From Leuctra nigra (lineage: Eukaryota > Arthropoda > Insecta > Plecoptera > Leuctridae), in NCBI GenBank assembly GCA_934045905.1, contig OW203771.1:930001-994000 (forward strand): a stretch of DNA of 64,000 bases, given 5' to 3'. The position numbers and the translations under genes were made by a program. Below are positions 44,695 through 55,862 of this stretch, in pieces. The notes under the pieces are model-generated. The model did not search any database and was not told the DNA's origin. It saw nothing but the letters and a program-made list of their open reading frames with translations. Position 1 is the stretch's first letter. Each line of letters starts with the position of its first letter.

Positions 44695-45784
44695 TTAACG
44701 GCCCTATCCCTTTCGGACCCTGGGTACACATTTGTGCAGGTAGACGTTTGAATTTTTTCCCGCCAGTGGGATCGCTTTTAAGTCTTGAGACCCATCCTAC
44801 ACGATTGTGTAGGTTCAAGACATTGACAATCAGCTGTGAAGTTGATGGTTTTTCTCAACAGATGTCAGTTGTTTGACATTCACCATGGCTGATGGAAGCA
44901 AAAGGGCGTCTTCGGCAACAACAAAAAGTAAATATTTATTATTAATATATGAAAGTAATTGGAGATATTTCAAAATAAATTATAATTTTAGGAATTGTTT
45001 GACGAATCAAAATCTGTTATTGACAGTTCACAGGTATTTGTTTTAGCTTCTCAAAACAAATATCAAAGATGCTACTACACGTTTGTGTAGTGTGGGTCGA
45101 ATGTCAGTGTGCTACATAACCCTACTTTTCGAAATTATTTACTTCATGATACTATTTTGAGATGTTTTGATGATAAAATACCAATTAACTCGTTTTTTCT
45201 GTAATCCTGCATACCAGCGATGCTGTTTTGGATTTATTGAACGAGTCGGACATCGATACGCTCAGCAGCGATGATGACGATTCGGACAAGACGACCCTAC
45301 GACCCTAAACCACCGGCTAAGAAGACCCGAGTTGCACCAATTCCATTCGATGAGAAGCATTTGGATGGATTCGGACATTGGCCCACGGTTGATGAGCAAT
45401 CAACAGCTCGAAAGTGTCGACAGGTCAATTGCACGAAGCGAAGCCGCACTCGATGTGTGAAATGCGATGTATATTTGTGCCTTACAAAGGACACTAACTG
45501 TTTTATGAACTTTTATGTCTAATCTTATAATAACTCATCAACTGTAGGCCATGGCCAATTTGTAAACAATAAATTTGTTGCTAAAATTGAATTTATGTTG
45601 TAATAATATTTTACCAGTACAGCCCCAGGGCACACAATTGTGTAGGGGTCATTTGGGGTAGTTGGGGTCAAAAATAAAAAAAAATGGGAAACTATATTTT
45701 TACTTGGATTATTTGATAGTAGAAAACAGCCTTTTTATAAAAATTGTATGCAAATTTAACCTTGGGTCTGAAAGGGCTATATGT
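44695..45784 (+). mobile_element. Internally deleted piggyBac-type element
   Basis: TTAA at 44695-44698 precedes the left end CCCTATCCCTTTCGGACCCT; the right end mirrors CCCTTTC(A)GACCCA at about 45760-45780, its TTAA being lost. A palindromic word CTACAC..TTGTGTAG occurs near 44725, 44797, 45075 and 45631. A start MADGSKRASSATTK at 44885 and the fused frame at 45213-45522 are what remains of the transposase. Confidence 0.75.
45213..45522 (+). pseudogene. piggyBac transposase remnant: acidic N-part joined to Cys-rich C-part
   Basis: One frame reads SDAVLDLLNESDIDTLSSDD followed by DD, an acidic N-terminal stretch common in piggyBac transposases. The neighbouring frame then reads GFGHWPTVDEQSTARKCRQV and C..CDVYLCLTKDTNCF, the Cys-rich zinc-binding C-terminal domain of the family. 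The whole catalytic core with its Asp residues is missing, and the two parts are in different frames, joined near 45290-45305. The protein is therefore inactive. Confidence 0.8.
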
Positions 45785-46460
45785 CCCTCTTCGTTTCAAT
45801 TATAAATTATGTCAATATTATATTCTTATTCTCTTATGAATTTGCATCAATACACAACATCTCAGAATTAAAAAAGGCATAGATTTGGTAAATAAATTAT
45901 AGTAAAGACCTAAAAACCTGTGGTGTGACACGCCTTGGTAATGATTTTTAAGGTATATTTTGATTATTTAGGAATGGACCAAATACATTTTTTGAATATA
46001 TTGATGATGAGAATATGAGAATATATGATGAGAATAACAAAGTAAATAACTATCATATGCCAAAAAATGGGGGAAAAAACAAAACATTGAGCCATTATTT
46101 TTGGCTTGTGACAAGGATTTGCACGTTTCGGGAGAATCACCCTTTTGCTACAGTATGTATACCTATTCGTTTTCTATTGTTCGGGAAAATGTTGTTCTGC
46201 TGTGCATACAAACCAATTCTTGATACATTTCTCGTCAAATGTGAAGTAAAAAGAATAAAGGTGAAAATTAGGTTTTATTTTAAAATAGGTTTACAACGGT
46301 AAACGTGGAATGGGTAGACAGGGTCATGAAACGGGTTGTATCTTGTCAAAGTTTCAACTTTCGAACAAAGCCTGAATGCCGTTCACGCCACTTTTTGGCA
46401 ACACGCTCGCTTGCCAATGTATCACTAATTATTCCTTACCAACTGGGATCACATTTCTAG

Positions 46461-46946
46461 GGTGAACGTAAAAAAACCGACAATATTGACAGAGATTTAT
46501 CCACGGAAGCGCCATCCTGTACAGCAGCTGCTTTAAAAGAGAGAACTTGCCGCAGAGGCTATGAATACTGTGCGACTATCACAGCCAAGTCTGAGAGTTC
46601 GTACAAATTCGTGCGGCGATGTTCTAAAGGCAACGCGGGCGAAAGTGTCCGCATACCCGAGGGCAAAAAGTCACATTGCGAGGCGGATATATTATCTACT
46701 TCATCTTCTACTGATAAAGATGATTTATCTGGGAGTTTCACATCGGAAGTATGCCTTTGCGAGACTGATCTGTGCAACACGGAGGAGCTTAAGAAGACGC
46801 CCAAGGACTGCATTGAGAAGAAGGGGAAGGATTGCGACCCGAAGTCGGGTGGAAGCGCAGCAAGCGCTGGATCCGTCGTCAAGGCGGTGAAGAAGATTTG
46901 GTACACCGCAGCCGCCATTTTGTTGGTCTTGGTTATGACCTTTTAG
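46461..46946 (+). CDS. Ly6/three-finger GPI protein, exon 2
   Basis: The acceptor CACATTTCTAG at 46450-46460 opens phase 0 (GERKKTDNIDRD...). Joined to exon 1 the protein has 193 residues. The mature part has ten cysteines in Ly6 order: LKC-NEC, SC, TC, YC, RRC, HC, VC, LC and LCN, ending with the diagnostic EVCLCETDLCN. A linker with two further cysteines follows, then SGGSAASAG, a likely GPI attachment area, and a hydrophobic end (AAAILLVLVMTF) with no charged tail. Such proteins sit on the outer cell surface; insect members modulate channels or septate junctions, but the exact role of this one is unknown. No insect paralogue can be named from memory. Confidence 0.88.
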   Translation, partial: GERKKTDNIDRDLSTEAPSCTAAALKERTCRRGYEYCATITAKSESSYKFVRRCSKGNAGESVRIPEGKKSHCEADILSTSSSTDKDDLSGSFTSEVCLCETDLCNTEELKKTPKDCIEKKGKDCDPKSGGSAASAGSVVKAVKKIWYTAAAILLVLVMTF

Positions 46947-47072
46947 ATTCAGAAACATCTCGGAATAGTTCTCAACTGAGAACAGGAAACACTAGAATTC
47001 CGATAAATTCCTGTTTTGAGGATTGTATTTGACTATTAAATGCTCTCCATCATTCAATGTAAATTATACGTC

Positions 47073-47078
47073 AATAAA
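47073..47078 (+). terminator. Polyadenylation signal of the Ly6 gene
   Basis: AATAAA 126 bases after the stop, followed within 25 bases by the GT-rich TTTCTTGGGTGTTTG, a typical cleavage context. Confidence 0.75.
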
Positions 47079-47202
47079 CCTGTTTCTTGGGTGTTTGAAA
47101 TGGTTGTTTATTTGTTGATCATTTTTGTCAACATACATCTCTAAGAAATACGGAGGGCCAGTTTTTCAATTCACTGTTATAACCACCGGTCGTACTAAGT
47201 AA

Positions 47203-48347
47203 TCCCAGCAAACACGGGACATGGCAGGGACGTCCCTGCCATGTCCCCAAAATCCCAAAAGGGATATCCCTTTTGGGACCTCCCTGCCATGTCCCAGGGA
47301 GGTCCCATTTGGGATATCCCTTTTGGGACGTCCCCGCCATGTCCCAGGGAGGTCCCATTTGGGAGATCTTTATTTGAAAGTTCTCCCTTTTGGGACCTCC
47401 CCGCCATGTCCCTGGGAGGTCCCATTTGGGATATCCCTTTTGGGACGTCCCCGCCATGTCCCAGGGAGGTCCCTGTCGGGAGCTCTTTTTATGCTTCAGA
47501 AAATGTTTTGAACTTGTGACTAATCAAGTTTTAGATTCCGTTTGCAGCAAGCCGATTTTGAATAAAGTAATTGAATCAAATGTCTTTAAAATGAACATGT
47601 AAATATTTCCGTTTTTGTAGAATTATCATCTCTTTTCGATAACGACACCATCCAAAACCATCGCCACCATCATTTTGTATCCAAAATCAATTTACGATAG
47701 GTAATTATTAAATAAGGTAACAGTAGGTATTCAAGATGTTGATTAGTATCATAAACTATGCCAGAAATCTCAATAGGTACATTTAAAACAGATTTCTTTT
47801 ATCCGTTTCAATGTTTCAAAAATCTACTCAAAGCATGTCTAAAGCGACCTCTTTCTCACTTCGCGCCGTGGTCCCGTGGTTAGCCCGTCAGCCTTCTAAT
47901 CACAAGATCGTGTGTTCAAATCATGTTGGGGTAAAATAATTTGTATTGGTGTACTAATCATAATTGTAATTGTCTCTGTAATTTCGTCCACAGAATTGAA
48001 ATCCGATCAAAACTGACTGGGAAATAAATTATTTAATACAATTTTATTATTTTGTTGTCCAAGGCGTGTATCAGCCAAAGGCTGTTATTTAGCTAACAGA
48101 GGGCACCAGTAACACGATTTCTTTGGGACATGGCGGGGACCTCTCTGGGACCTCCCTGGGACATGGCGGGGACCTCCCTGGGACCTCTCTGGGACATGGC
48201 GGGGACCTCCCTGAGAGCAGTTTGGGGGGGTTATTGGACCTGGCCGCCATGTCCCTGGGATGTAACGGGGACCTCCCTGGGACCTCTTTGGGACCTCTTT
48301 GGGACGTGGCGGGGACGTCCCCACCATGTCCCAGTGTTTGCTGGGAT
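47203..48347. mobile_element. Element with TCCCAGCAAACAC ends and GGGACATGGC-repeat arms
   Basis: TCCCAGCAAACACGGGACATGG on the left is mirrored by CCATGTCCCAGTGTTTGCTGGGA on the right. The left arm (to about 47485) is built of GGGACGTCCC, CCATGTCCC and CCCATTTGGGATATCCC words; the right arm (48124-48330) of the reverse words GGGACATGGC and GGGGACCTCCCTGGGACCT. The middle holds unique DNA and a SINE. Overlapping frames on both strands are repeat artefacts. Confidence 0.75.
47868..48030 (+). mobile_element. Second tRNA-derived SINE, diverged
   Basis: A-box-like TGGTCCCGTGGTTAG at about 47870 and B-box GTTCAAATC near 47915, then a body with no further tRNA similarity, and TAAATTATTTAATAC-type tail. 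Different head from the SINE at 30369. Confidence 0.55.
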
Positions 48348-48369
48348 GTCATTGGTTGGTGACAAGGGA

Positions 48370-48705
48370 TTAAGACGGCTGGGTAGTGAGTTTGACCTTG
48401 AAGAGTTTTTTAATTGATTTTTATCAATATCTTTTTCCAGTGTAATTGTTAACAAAATAGGGCTATGTACGTGAATTCAGAACAGTTCAATGAAAATAAT
48501 TTCATAGTAGTAATTTTCGGGTTCTAAACACCTGTTGGACAAAATAAAACTAATAACTTATTCCAAACTAGGAACTTATTTTCATTGAACTGTTCTGAAT
48601 TCACGTACATAGCCCTATTTTGTTAACAATTACACTGGAAAAAGATATTGATAAAAATCGATTAAAAAACTCTTCAAGGTCAAACTCACTACCCAGCCGT
48701 CTTAA
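48370..48705. mobile_element. Near-perfect foldback at TTAA, GACGGCTGGGTAGTGAG ends
   Basis: TTAA-GACGGCTGGGTAGTGAGTTT on the left, mirrored to AAACTCACTACCCAGCCGTC-TTAA on the right; arms of about 140 bases with few differences. Young copy of the family also at 11953-12220. Confidence 0.92.
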
Positions 48706-48709
48706 ACTA

Positions 48710-49260
48710 ATGAACTGTTTAAGTAATTAGTTGAGAATTAAAATTATGACCCTCTAGACCAATTTAACCAGCAAATATTATATAGTCAGCTTTTAATCGA
48801 AGTCGACAAAGCCGTTTTAAAATTGCATTATTTAATTTCCATCATCAGTCATCACATAGATAGGTAGGTACTGGTTTAAAATTAATTTTAAAGCAATTGA
48901 GCGACTTTGATGAAAATAATGTAAAATATTATAACGCGTTTGTTTTAGTGACCTTCCAACAATGTACTCCCATAGAGTGAGCTTGAAGTGCCCACATTTA
49001 GTAAAATATTTAATAGTGCAATGTTTCAGTCGGCTTGTATCGGCCTTCAGCAGTCAATAAATGACAAAGCAAACAAAACTCACAATAGGTGGTTATAAAA
49101 AGGAAAACTAAACTACCTGGAACACAATAAAATGCAAGGTTTCTAAATTAAAGAAAATCAAGGTTTCAAAATACATTAGTTTGGGAGGCAAGGCGAGTTG
49201 GGAGATAGTTTTAACAAATAAGAATAATAATAAACAATACATAAGATTCGTTTAGTAAAT
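48710..49260. other. Receptor intron DNA
   Basis: No gene or structured repeat recognised. Confidence 0.35.
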
Positions 49261-49263
49261 TTG

Positions 49264-49435
49264 TAGACTGCTTGGTCATGTTCCACGTCAATCAATGCTT
49301 GTTATTATCATTGAAATGTGAGGTCACCTACTAGAGTGAGACAAGGAGATCGCTTGGACTGACTTCTGATGGTGCGATCTAACATTCAGTCAATCAGATT
49401 TATTGAACGATCATTTTCAGTTGTGCCAACGTTAT
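49264..49435. repeat. Dispersed ~180-bp repeat
   Basis: Very close to the forward copies at 6655 and 14138 (GTGAGGTCACCTACTAGAGT, GGTGCGATCTAACATTCAGT). Confidence 0.75.
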
Positions 49436-49836
49436 TCTTTGACTTGATAAAACTGTGTTAGTGTGAAACAAAACTAACAAAAACACTTGAACCTTATGCA
49501 GGCCTCTACATTCCAACCAATGTTCGTGTGTGATCGAATACATAAGACCCTACAACTCTGAACTCAAGTGAATCTACATTGTAGATCGTCCGCCTGCTTA
49601 ACTGCTAAATCAAGCACTTAATATTCACGACGTTCCAATGTCGTGTAAACAGTTCACGCATTGACAGCTTTCACTCATGACACTCATCAATATTTCATTG
49701 TTATGTCATGGTTAAATAACATAATAAAACGAAGAAGTTAATGAAAGTACCGGGAATGTATAATTTAATAAAGATTAAAACACGGAGAGCAATATTTCGC
49801 TGCCTTCTTCAAGCCAACTGACGAGAAGACATAGAT

Positions 49837-51304
49837 GGGCCATTATCCCACTATATTAGTTTCAGACATTTTTTTTCATCAATTTTTTTTTACTAGTTTC
49901 ATGTTGCATTAATTTTTTTAATATTACTTATATATTTGGGAAGCCATCTGGAAAGTAGCTTCGATCGATTCTCGGGTGTTTCGAAATTATTTACGATTTT
50001 GCATGATGAAACGTTCATTTTAGTAACCTCCGTCCCACACATATTTAATCCTACAATATAAAATATGTAACTCTGATTACTTGCTTATGGTATTTATTCG
50101 GAAGCTGATGATATGACTTATTATAAAAAAAATTATCGTGACTTGGAAATACAAATAACTTAAAATGTGTGCCATAAGTACTTACTATTTTGACGGAATT
50201 TATCAAAATTCCACATTAAATTTAGTTTTGCACATGCAAATCACAGTGCAAATGATACAAACTAAATTCATATGAATAAACTGTTGTATATATTATGAGG
50301 AAAAAAATATAAACAGATGCTATCAACTGTATTTTAATTTTGTCGACAGTTTTAAGGGTGGGACAGTGGTTATTTCGGAAGGTCGGTAGTTACTTGAGTC
50401 CAATAAAATCATATTTATAGCACTTAATGCAAGAGTTTTTCTATTCTAACATACTATTGTACATATAATGGTCACTTTTAAAGCATCAGATCATGCACAA
50501 ATGAAAATTTCAAAATTTTCGTTGTTCCCGGCCCCATTAAAATTGCTGTTTTGGGACAGGAGTTACGCGGGACAGTAGTTACTTTTAAGAAAAAAATTGA
50601 TGACTGTAATTTAGGGGTAGATGCCAGAAACTTAAAACTCTAGAAATATTCCGTGGCAACATCATACAATATAATAAAAATTAATGCTAGTATGTAACTT
50701 GACACGTTTTAATTATACATGGGTGGACAGGAGTTACGGGAGAAAGGGTACTCCCACCTTTTTTGATGAATAATAATTTCTCATTTTTTGACGTTTCGCC
50801 ATATCGCCATGAAGCAAGCAGCAAATTCAAGGAAACAGGTTGACGAACCAATAAAAAAAAATCTGGATCTGTACTACCAACTTAAGAATATAATAAGCGG
50901 CAGTTTTCAAACGGGACGGAGGTTACAACCAAAGTGATGGACAGCCATTAAATAAATAGCTACAATTAATTGTGTGGACTAACTGATGTTTAATCTGTGT
51001 AAATGTAAACTTTGCGTGGACTTTTCACTAGAAAAAAATCATCCTACTATATTTACTGCCTCAACATTAAATGCCGTGCGCTCAAACATAGACTTTTCGA
51101 AGTAGGACACGGGACGGAGGTTACTTTTCACCCATAAAAGTAGCAAAATTGAAAATATTATTGTACATAAACACAAAAATAGTGATTGCAACATGTAGAG
51201 GGGTACGTAATACAAATTAAAAAAAATATTTCCCTTCATTTTCTTTCAATTGCTTTTAGCAATTCAACTCGGACAGCGAAACTAATATAGTGGGATAATG
51301 ACCC
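49837..51304. mobile_element. 1.5-kb element, GGGCCATTATCCCACTATAT ends, 4-bp AGAT duplication
   Basis: GGGCCATTATCCCACTATAT..TAGTTTC on the left is mirrored by GAAACTA..ATATAGTGGGATAATGACCC on the right; AGAT flanks both sides (49833-49836, 51305-51308). A word of type GGGACRGWRGTTAC (also reversed as GTAACCTCCGTCCC) recurs at about 50023, 50352, 50556, 50571, 50727, 50915 and 51112. No transposase frame remains. Confidence 0.8.
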
Positions 51305-51610
51305 AGATACGTAGATAAATTAAACCACACCCCAACTCACCTCCCCAACATTAAGACAACAAGTTATTGTCATGCATGGAATGAAGGCAGGTTCAATTAA
51401 TTTACTTTTCCTACTATAAATACAACAATCAAAATCAAAATTATTGCAATGCATGTTTGGCTCCCACATACACGTCTTTTACACTGACAAGATAACGTAT
51501 CAACAAATTTTGTAAATATTTTGTAAACGTGAAATTTTGTAAATCGCAAAGAAAGATGGTCTATTTTACCTTAATAGTGATGAAAAAGCTACCAGTAGTA
51601 TTTCTTCCTG

Positions 51611-51738
51611 GAGGCCTATTCTAAAACGGTTTCCCAATTCCATTCCTGATGGAATCCGGTCACAGCCATAAGGAATAATATTGCACCGCATCGGATTCCA
51701 TCAGAATTGGGAATTTAAAAGTTATAGAATACGGCCCC
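51611..51738. mobile_element. MITE, GAGGCCTATTCTA family
   Basis: GAGGCCTATTCTAAAAC on the left and ATAGAATACGGCCC on the right, with inner mirrored TTCCCAATTCCAT / GGAATCC words. Confidence 0.7.
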
Positions 51739-51872
51739 AGATAGCAAAAAAGCATAGGATATAATTCATATTTTAGCCTAATATTGTAAAACGCACCAAA
51801 ATTATAATAGGTTTAGAATGCACTAACTTCGAGGCAAATTATTTGACTTTCTTTCACAATGACTTGGTATCT

Positions 51873-52340
51873 AGTGAAGGATGTAAGCACAAAAATAGTG
51901 CAAAATGTGATACTAATTTTTCCTTTGGTAGTCTTATAGAAAATTTTCCGCTCTTTCATAATTTTTCGATATCCTCAAAATATCGGGCGGCCATTTTGGG
52001 CTCCAGGGCTGTCCAAAGTGCCAAAAGGAGTGTATTTCAGTGAAATTATAATACTTTTGTCAATGTATTGTTCTTGTATAATAAATGATATGTCAGGAAG
52101 GTACGATAAAAAAATAAAAATTCTAAGTCTAACCAAAGTTGTATTTATTCAAGAAATTAAAAATGTCGGCGGATAAGCTCTAAAATAACAGCAATTTTCA
52201 GGGAATTCGTTTTTCAAGGTTGCAGTTGCTTATGTAGGTTCATATTATGGACAATTATCTTAAATATTGATGGATCACGAAATTCACCCTTTGGGGGGTG
52301 GGGGGTGGAGACCTAAACGTTTCGATATCTGTAAAATAAA
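51873..52340. repeat. Single arm of the 54.4-55.4 kb palindromic repeat
   Basis: AGTGCAAAATGTGATACTAA, TTTTCCGCTCTTTCATAATT, GGCGGCCATTTTGGGC and CAAAGTTGTATTTATTCAAG occur in the same order as in 54470-54900. Confidence 0.75.
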
Positions 52341-52344
52341 CGAT

Positions 52345-53580
52345 AGTAGATAGGGACTAATAATTTCTTGCATACACTAATAAAATTGTGCTCTGTTCGA
52401 AAAAAATCACAAGATCCCAAAATTATGTCGCCATCTTGGATGAGACGCGTTTATATTTCGTTCTTTTGCGCTCAGCAGTTCAAAAATCACGATAAATTTG
52501 CTATTTTGGTCATCCCTTGTTCACTGCAAAGGTATCGAGTCACCGCCTCCTGGACTAACATTACATGCTAAAATCCCTATCTTGGGACGTTTTTTCAATA
52601 CAAGAATGCAATTTCAATGAGAACGGTTGGAGATTCAGAAAATATGCAAATTACAAATTTAATTATCTAGTGGAGCGGTCGCTCCACCCAGCCAAGTCGT
52701 ACTATACACTCACACTCACTCAACATACCGTAAATGCCTAATAAACTGAGGAGCAGACCAAACACTTTTACTGTAAGCAACAACATGGCATTTTCGGCCT
52801 ACTGGATCTCAAAATTGGGAAATCTCACATTGTTGCGAAATAACTTAATTTCGAGCTATGGCCCACCTGACAACATATACCAAATTTGGGAACAATACGT
52901 TATGCCGTTTGGGTGCTAGAGGGCCGTGAAAACAGTGAAATTACACCCCTTTTAAAAGCTATCTGATGATGATGATGATGATGATGATGATTCAGATTCT
53001 GATTCAGATATCAGGAAACGTTGCTATCACCGCCACAGCCTAAACGGCTGAACCGATCGATATGAAAATTTTACCACATGTGCACTTTTGGCGTCTGATG
53101 ATACCTTTGTTCTTATAAATTTTTTGTGCCGCCATTTTTAAACCGGAAGTGACGTCATATATCAAAAACGGCTGGACCGATTAGAACGAAATTAGCGCCA
53201 TTCGATTTAGAAGGTCATCTATAAGGAATACCAATAGTGAAAGAAGAAATGTTCTATAACCCAAACCGGAAATGACGTCATAAAAATGACAAATCTGACT
53301 AAAATCATCTCTTATATCAATAACTACATATTCAGATGGCTTATAATGTTACATAACATTTATAGATACAAATTTTAGGTGGCAGTGATGTCAACCGCCA
53401 TTTTGAAAACCGGAAGTGATGCCGTAACTCGAGAACGGCTGGACCGATTGGAACGAAACTTTTGCTATACTTTGTAACATATTATTTATAGCATTAACAC
53501 AGTAACAAGCACAACATTTCTTAGCAACCAAATCACAAAATCTTATTTTTTAAAAGAATTATAATCTTTGGTGCCACAAT
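52345..53580. other. Receptor intron DNA with short simple repeats
   Basis: (GAT)n at about 52966-52990. The phrase ACCGGAAGTGACGTCA and CGGCTGGACCGATT.GAACGAAA each occur two to three times between 53020 and 53470, so an old internally repetitive element is likely. Confidence 0.5.
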
Positions 53581-53651
53581 ATGTTACAAGTTGTAATAAT
53601 AAACTGAAAATAGGAGTGATATCCCCTTAAAAAACACTCCGTGTAAAAATA

Positions 53652-53953
53652 CCAGCCAAGTCTCTTCAATTAAAAAAAAATAGAAGAAATCTAAAAATTC
53701 AGCACTGAAAAGTAGTGATATCAAAAAATTGGCCAAGTCAAAACTTTTCAAAAAATACTTGGCGCATCGTTTTTTTAGGACATGTGTAGATGAGTACATT
53801 TCATTTCCTGCCTACTTCTATACTATTTATATGCACGATGCGCCAAGTATTTTTTGAAAAGTTTTGACTTGGCCAATTTTTTGATATCACTACTTTTCAG
53901 TGCTGAATTTTTAGATTCCTTCTATTTTTTTTTAATTGAAGAGACTTGGCTGG
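53652..53953. mobile_element. Near-perfect foldback, CCAGCCAAGTCTCTTCAATT ends
   Basis: Arms of about 120 bases (CCAGCCAAGTCTCTTCAATT .. TACTTGGCGCATCG) are mirrored with almost no change, with a central spacer of about 60 bases around 53770-53830. Confidence 0.9.
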
Positions 53954-53955
53954 TT

Positions 53956-54415
53956 GAGCGAGCGTAGCGAGCGTCACCACGGTACTCTTATGGCACTTTC
54001 TCTGTGTGTTTGTTTGTTTGTTTGTTTGTTTGTTTGTTTGTTTGTTTGTTTTTTGTGGTCACAGCCCAGGTCAAACCGCTCAAGCAATCGATCTGAAATT
54101 TTGTACACATACTAACGTAATCTATGCGGTCCCTGGGATCGTTTTTGAATGGGCTCCCGTGATTGGTTCAAATTTAAAAAAAATAATCTTTCGATTGGGT
54201 GCTTCGATCAATTTGAAATTTAGCAAAAACATTGCAACCAACATTGTACCCAATCATAAAAAGTTTCAGCCAAATCCTCCTATTGGTTCAAATATAAAAC
54301 CATTTTTCATGTGATTTTTGACATTTAAACTAGAACAGATTGACCGATCAACTTGAAACTTCGCGTGGTCATTGGTACCAACATTTTAGATATTTTTGCC
54401 GAGTGTTTTTTATGG
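53956..54415 (+). mobile_element. Helitron-like element, 5' part
   Basis: GAGCGAGCGTAGCGAGCGTC at the start, a (TTTG)n tract at about 54010-54050, and the shared interior to about 54415, where the palindromic repeat begins and the 3' half is missing. Confidence 0.65.
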
Positions 54416-54436
54416 AGATTAGTATTAGGGCTATTA

Positions 54437-55380
54437 GTGAGGGCTGTTAGCACAACATATTGGCTGAATAGTGCAAAATGTGATGGAAATTTTTCCTTTG
54501 GTAGTTTTATAGGATATTTTCCGCTCTTTCATAATTTTGAGATCCTCAAAAAATCGGACGGCCATTTTGGGCCCCAGGGCTTTTTAAAGTGCCAAAAAAT
54601 TTGTATTTCAGTGAAATTATAAAACTTTTGTCATTTTATTATTCAAGTATAATAAACTATGTTTCAGGAAGGTACGATAAAAAAATAAAAATTCTAAGCC
54701 TAACCAAAGTTGTATTTAATCAAGAAATTATAAAGATGTCGGCGGGTACGCTCTAAAATGACCGCCATTTTCAGGGAATTTGTGTTTCAAGGTTGCAATT
54801 GCTTATGTAGGTTCAAATTATGGACCTTTATCTTAAAAATCGATGGATCACGAAATTAACCCTTTGGGGGATGGGGGGTGGAGACCTAAAGGTTTCGATA
54901 TCTGCACAATAGCCCATACTAGCTACAAAAAATTGATTTCTTGCACATACTAAAAAAAATTTCGTGATCCATCGATTTTTAAGATAATGGTCCATAATAT
55001 GAACCTACATAATCAACTGCAACCTTGAAACCCGAATTCCCTGAAAATGGCAGTCATTATAGAGCATACCCGCCGACATCTTTAATTTATTGATTAAATA
55101 CAACTATGGTTAGTCTTAGAATTTTAATTTTTTTATTGGACCTTCCTGACACATTGTTTATTATACTTGAACAATAAATTGATAAAAGTTTTATAATTTC
55201 ACTGAAATACAAATGTTTTAGCACTTTGGACAGCCCTGGAGCCCAAAATGGCCGCCCGATTTTTTGAGAATATCGAAATTATGAAAGAGCGGAAAATTTC
55301 CTACAAGACTGCCAAGGGAAAAATTAGTATCACATTTTGCACTATTTTGCCAAATGTATGTGCTAACAGCCCTCACTAAT
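54437..55380. repeat. Large palindromic repeat (two inverted arms)
   Basis: AGTGAGGGCTGTTAGCAC at 54437 is mirrored at 55363-55380. Arms of roughly 450 bases carry AGTGCAAAATGTGAT, GGCCATTTTGGGC.CCAGGGC and CTTATGTAGGTTCA, and meet at about 54930. A single arm occurs at 51873-52340. Confidence 0.85.
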
Positions 55381-55860
55381 CTGAGAGCTGGTCTCGTGAA
55401 GTTTGTTGGCACTCAAACTTTGATGAAGAACATTGCGTCTGCAGTGAAATTGCGTTCTCTGCAGGTGAATTAATTCGACTCATCAATATGTAGATTCCGT
55501 CTGTGTAGTGAGGGGGGGGGGGGGGTGAAGTTGGGCAGGGAACTTAGCAGGGAGTTGGTAATACTTCGTTAACACTAGAGTACGCGTTGATAAGCGCGCA
55601 CTGGAATGCATGACCTTGATCACATCTCGCTAAAACATCCAAGCACACATTCAAACAATATGATTTTCACCATCTCGTGAGGGCCTGAAATAATCAACTT
55701 ATTACCATCTACCATTTACCTTTTGCCAGGCATCTACCATTTGCCTGCAACACGCGGCAAAATCGCTCGTGTTTGCACCACATTGCTCTTTAATTATAAT
55801 ATTTTTTTGTATTATTTATTAATTTATACTTGTTAAGTTGGTTGGTTTCTACCCTGATTT
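55381..55860. other. Receptor intron DNA
   Basis: A G17 tract at about 55510-55526. Fragments of the GCGCTCGGCCG repeat end (AACACGCGGCAAAATCGCTCG at about 55747) and of a reversed Helitron-like end word (CGCGTTGATAAGCGCGCACTGG at about 55583). Confidence 0.5.
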
Positions 55861-55862
55861 TG

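Larger units (their letters stand above)
44123..46142. mobile_element. 2-kb DNA transposon relic, GGGTCATTCTCCCG ends, 4-bp TTTT duplication
   Basis: GGGTCATTCTCCCGAAACGT..GCAAA on the left is mirrored by TTTGC..ACGTTTCGGGAGAATCACCC on the right, with TTTT on each side. A 15-base word CGCCTTGGTAATGAT recurs near 44468, 44659 and 45931, and GGTAATGA words also occur at 44303 and 44321. They may be transposase binding sites. A piggyBac relic (44695-45784) is nested inside. The ends resemble those of 49837-51304. The superfamily is not certain. Confidence 0.75.

Noticed and set aside
46559..46958. Minus-strand frames of 119 and 77 residues and shifted plus-strand frames
   Set aside because: Shadows of Ly6 exon 2, whose cysteine pattern and splice phase are convincing.
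47128..48455. Several overlapping frames rich in Gly, Pro and Trp on both strands
   Set aside because: They come from GGGACATGGC-type repeats; all are low complexity.
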